DNA of 64,000 nt from Acetobacter sp. (lineage in GTDB: Bacteria > Pseudomonadota > Alphaproteobacteria > Acetobacterales > Acetobacteraceae), in the NCBI RefSeq assembly GCF_022483985.1, contig NZ_JAKVME010000001.1, forward strand, positions 992,001 to 1,056,000, given 5' to 3'. Made by a program: the position numbers and the translations under genes. Shown in pieces: positions 61,525-64,000 of the stretch (within the stretch, counting starts at the first letter, position 1; each line of letters begins with the position of its first letter). The notes beneath the pieces were generated by a model. It saw only the letters and a list, made by a program, of their open reading frames with translations. It had not been told where the DNA came from and made no database searches.

Positions 61525-63738
61525 ATGACCGTAAAAGCTGCGCCCCGCCTTCTCCTGCTGTTGTTGGCCTCGTGCAGTCTTGTCCCGATGAGTCTTGCTG
61601 CCGAGGCACAGGTGAGCACACCCGCGGCCAATGACCGTCCGGCTGAGGCGAAAAAGGGTGTTCAGGCAGACAAGACCGAAAACATTGTCATCCGCGCGGC
61701 ACGTCGCAACCGGATGGAGGTGACAAGCGGAGGCCAGCTCGGGGCGCTCGGAACAAAGAAGGGGCTCGATGTTCCCTTCAACATCCGCAGCTATAATTCC
61801 AGCCTGATCCTCAACCAGCAGTCACAGACTTTGGGACAGGTTCTGGAGAACGACCCCTCGGTCCGGACAACCATGGGGTATGGCAACTTCTCCGAAATGT
61901 TCGTCATTCGCGGCTTTCCCGTCAATGGCGACGACATTTCGGTGGACGGACTTTACGGCGTTGTTCCCCGCCAGCTTGTCTCCCCCCAGCTCTACGATCA
62001 GGTTCAGGTGCTGAACGGCGCCAGCGCGTTTCTGAATGGCGCGGCCCCCAGTGGTTCATCCATTGGCGGCAATATCAACCTGATGTTCAAAAAAGCTGAA
62101 AACACTGACCTCAATCGAGTGACGGGCGATTACACCAGCAATGGACAGGGTGGCGGCGCTGTCGATTTCAGTCGGCGTTTCGGGCAGGACAAGGCTTTCG
62201 GATTCAGGCTGAATGCGGCAGGAATGGATGGTCAGACCTCCATAGACCACGAGCGGCGTCATGACGCGGTCGTTGGCGGCACGTTCGACTGGCATGACGA
62301 CAAAACCCGCATTGATCTGAACATGGCCTATCAGAACCAGAACGTTCAGCAGGGACGTGGAGGGGTTCTGCTTGGCTCGGGGGTGACGTCCGTGCCGCGT
62401 CCGGTTGCGCCGTCCCACAATTTTGCCCAGCGCTGGGCCTATGCGGATCTGAATTACCTGTTCGGCACGCTGAATATCGAACATGATTTCGGCAAACATG
62501 TCACAGTCTACGGCGCTTTTGGTGCTCTGGGCAGCGATGAACAGGGAAATTACTCTTCCTTCACCGTGACCAATGCCGCGACAGGGGCTGGAACTGTTGG
62601 CAGCATGTATGTGCCTTATCAGCAGAATAACGAGAGTACGCGCGCCGGCGTCCGGGCTCATGTGGATACAGGGCCGATCCATCATGAAATCAACGCAGGC
62701 GGTTCCGCCCTGTGGGAAGAAACCCGCACCGCCTATTCGATGTATTCCAACAGCGCGGCTCCGCTAAACAGCAATCTTTACAATACGCCGCAGTTCGCCT
62801 CTCCGAGGCAGAACCTTGTGGGAGGCAATCTCAAGGACCCCACCCGTTCGAACTGGACAAAGCTGTACAGTCTTTACCTGTCTGACACCTTGACGTTCTG
62901 GCATGACCGGATCGCTCTGACCGCTGGATTCCGGTATCAGAACATTCTCGATAACAGCTACAAGTATTCCACCAACGGCTCTCTTTCAGCCGGATATGAC
63001 AAGGGCGCGTTCACGCCTGTAGTCGGTCTTGTCATTCATCCGACACGCCAGACGGCAATCTACTTCAACCGGATCGAAGGCCTTGCCAAAGGACCACAGG
63101 CGACAGGCGCCAATGTCGTCAATCTGGGACAGATTTTTGCCCCCTACCAGAGCGTCCAGTACGAACTCGGCGCGAAATACGATATCGGACGCTTCAGCGC
63201 GGGGCTGGCTTTTTATCAGATCTCTCAGCCGAATTCCTATACCGAGGCTTATGGCAACACCGGCAGCCTGATCTTCCGTCAGGACGGACTGCAACGGAAC
63301 CGGGGCATGGAACTGACCGTCAATGGCGAGATCATCAGAGGGCTCCGCTTCAACGGCGGCCTGACCCTGATCGACGCCGACCTGCGCCGCACGCAGAACG
63401 GCACCAACAACGGCCATACGGCCATCGGTATTCCAAACTATACGATCAACGGAAACCTCGAATACGATCTGCCCTTCCTGAAAGGCGCAACGGTTATCGG
63501 CCGCGTGGTCAATACAGGAAAGCAGATGGTCAATGTGGAGAACACCGCCCACCTGCCCGTCTGGACCCGTTTCGATCTGGCGGCCCGCTATACGTTCGCG
63601 GCGTATGGCAAGCCGCTGACGCTCCGGTTCGGCGTGGATAATCTCGCCAATACGCGCTTCTGGTCGTCCGCCTTCAACGGCTATCTGCTGGAAGGACTGC
63701 CGCGAACCTTCAAGTTCTCCTTCACCACGGACCTCTGA
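61525..63738 (+). CDS. TonB-dependent siderophore receptor
   Basis: The 737-residue receptor has a signal peptide (LLLLLLASCSLVPMSLAAEA), then a plug domain (about 75-190) with QTLGQVLENDPSVRTTMGYGNFSEMFVIRGF and DGLYGVVPRQLVSPQLYDQVQVLNG. A 22-strand barrel ends GLPRTFKFSFTTDL. This is the FhuE/FcuA-like ferric-siderophore group. Upstream sits a Fur-box. No siderophore synthesis or exporter gene is in the window, so uptake of xenosiderophores is likely. Confidence 0.94.
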   Translation: MTVKAAPRLLLLLLASCSLVPMSLAAEAQVSTPAANDRPAEAKKGVQADKTENIVIRAARRNRMEVTSGGQLGALGTKKGLDVPFNIRSYNSSLILNQQSQTLGQVLENDPSVRTTMGYGNFSEMFVIRGFPVNGDDISVDGLYGVVPRQLVSPQLYDQVQVLNGASAFLNGAAPSGSSIGGNINLMFKKAENTDLNRVTGDYTSNGQGGGAVDFSRRFGQDKAFGFRLNAAGMDGQTSIDHERRHDAVVGGTFDWHDDKTRIDLNMAYQNQNVQQGRGGVLLGSGVTSVPRPVAPSHNFAQRWAYADLNYLFGTLNIEHDFGKHVTVYGAFGALGSDEQGNYSSFTVTNAATGAGTVGSMYVPYQQNNESTRAGVRAHVDTGPIHHEINAGGSALWEETRTAYSMYSNSAAPLNSNLYNTPQFASPRQNLVGGNLKDPTRSNWTKLYSLYLSDTLTFWHDRIALTAGFRYQNILDNSYKYSTNGSLSAGYDKGAFTPVVGLVIHPTRQTAIYFNRIEGLAKGPQATGANVVNLGQIFAPYQSVQYELGAKYDIGRFSAGLAFYQISQPNSYTEAYGNTGSLIFRQDGLQRNRGMELTVNGEIIRGLRFNGGLTLIDADLRRTQNGTNNGHTAIGIPNYTINGNLEYDLPFLKGATVIGRVVNTGKQMVNVENTAHLPVWTRFDLAARYTFAAYGKPLTLRFGVDNLANTRFWSSAFNGYLLEGLPRTFKFSFTTDL

Positions 63739-63795
63739 CGCCTCGTCTCCTGTGCTGCGGCCAGTCATTGACGCTGGCCGTGCATAATTCTCGCG

Positions 63796-63837
63796 TCTGT
63801 CGCAGCCTCACGCTATCGTGACAGCGCGCTTTTTTAT
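63796..63837 (+). terminator. Possible terminator after the siderophore receptor
   Basis: Overlapping CTGTC/GACAG and TCACG/CGTGA pairings precede a T6 run at 63830-63835. The hairpin is imperfect. Confidence 0.4.
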
Positions 63838-63852
63838 ATCGTGTTCAGCGCG

Positions 63853-64000
63853 ATGAAAACGAGTAGCCTCCCCCGACGCATCAGCCGCTTTGCCCTGCAA
63901 CTGGCTGGCGGCATGATGCCTCCAGCCCTGACGCACTGGTTGGGCGTGCGCGACATCAGCATTACGCCGGAACAGATCGGTGTGCGCGAAGGTCTGCGCG
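63853..64000 (+). CDS. N-terminal fragment of an unidentified protein
   Basis: An open frame begins at ATG 63853 and runs off the window with 49 codons visible (MKTSSLPRRISRFALQLAGG and on). The start has many Arg residues, a weakly hydrophobic segment and a segment ITPEQIGVREGLR that recalls the pre-membrane region of FUSC-type aromatic acid exporters. That resemblance is weak; the family cannot be assigned from this much sequence. Confidence 0.5.
   Translation, partial: MKTSSLPRRISRFALQLAGGMMPPALTHWLGVRDISITPEQIGVREGLR

Overview
The window is a gene-dense, GC-rich alphaproteobacterial chromosome segment. It most resembles an acetic acid bacterium (Acetobacteraceae, Acetobacter/Asaia/Gluconobacter type). 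Evidence for this: FliX and CarD, the single-cysteine alphaproteobacterial DksA, a fused CysNC, quinone-linked L-lactate dehydrogenase, an SrpA/cytochrome b561 pair, and clear intergenic terminators. The genus assignment is inference. No insertion sequence, prophage, CRISPR array, integrase or rRNA operon is visible. Two tRNAs are present: Thr(GGT) and Leu(GAG).

Layout. 0-4 kb: a histone H1-like basic protein, a flagellar block (FlgN-like, rod-binding FlgJ-like, FlgI on minus; FliX divergent), DksA and tRNA-Thr. 4-12 kb: a MATE exporter behind a promoter-overlapping inverted repeat, then a tightly coupled six-gene locus. That locus has a Cache-type membrane sensor with a degenerate nucleotide-cyclase domain, an MlaE-like permease, a degenerate ABC-ATPase-like protein, an MCE (MlaD-like) protein and two lipoproteins. 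12-19 kb: SulP transporter, TPR/glycosyltransferase-like protein and CarD on minus, then a porin, a bestrophin and a DedA/YqaA-like membrane protein. 20-26 kb: a phytochrome-like HWE kinase that has lost its chromophore residues, a zinc alcohol dehydrogenase, a DUF3147 protein, and lldD behind a Fur-box-like site. 26-33 kb: an OprC-like copper receptor with a DUF2946 partner, DUF2147, DUF1178, GrxC, ComF, a methyltransferase and a GST. 33-37 kb: cysH-cysD-cysNC sulfate assimilation. 37-48 kb: a membrane glycosyltransferase gene interrupted by one in-frame TGA, a sirtuin lacking an ATG/GTG/TTG start, a uracil-DNA glycosylase, MarC, DUF4112, an AtzG/AtzE amidase pair, a dead-looking nucleotidyltransferase, MoaA, and the sugar-nucleotide pair Pgm/GalU. 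48-57 kb: LipB, an MFS transporter, a PRC-barrel protein divergent from an OmpR/EnvZ-type pair, DnaQ-CoaE-AroE-N-formylglutamate hydrolase, and a transglutaminase. 57-64 kb: an SDR, FetAB iron export, cytochrome b561/SrpA peroxidase, a Fur-box-controlled siderophore receptor, and a partial gene at the right edge.

The most unusual theme is the number of apparent pseudoenzymes. The cyclase domain (5.6-7.9 kb), the ABC ATPase (9.0-9.7 kb), the phytochrome photosensor (19.9-22.5 kb) and the COG3541-like nucleotidyltransferase (42.8-43.6 kb) each keep their fold signature but lack key catalytic or chromophore residues. The first two sit in one coupled operon with an MCE lipid transporter. That is the best candidate for an undescribed system here: a sensor-linked Mla-like envelope module whose ATPase slot is filled by a non-ATPase.
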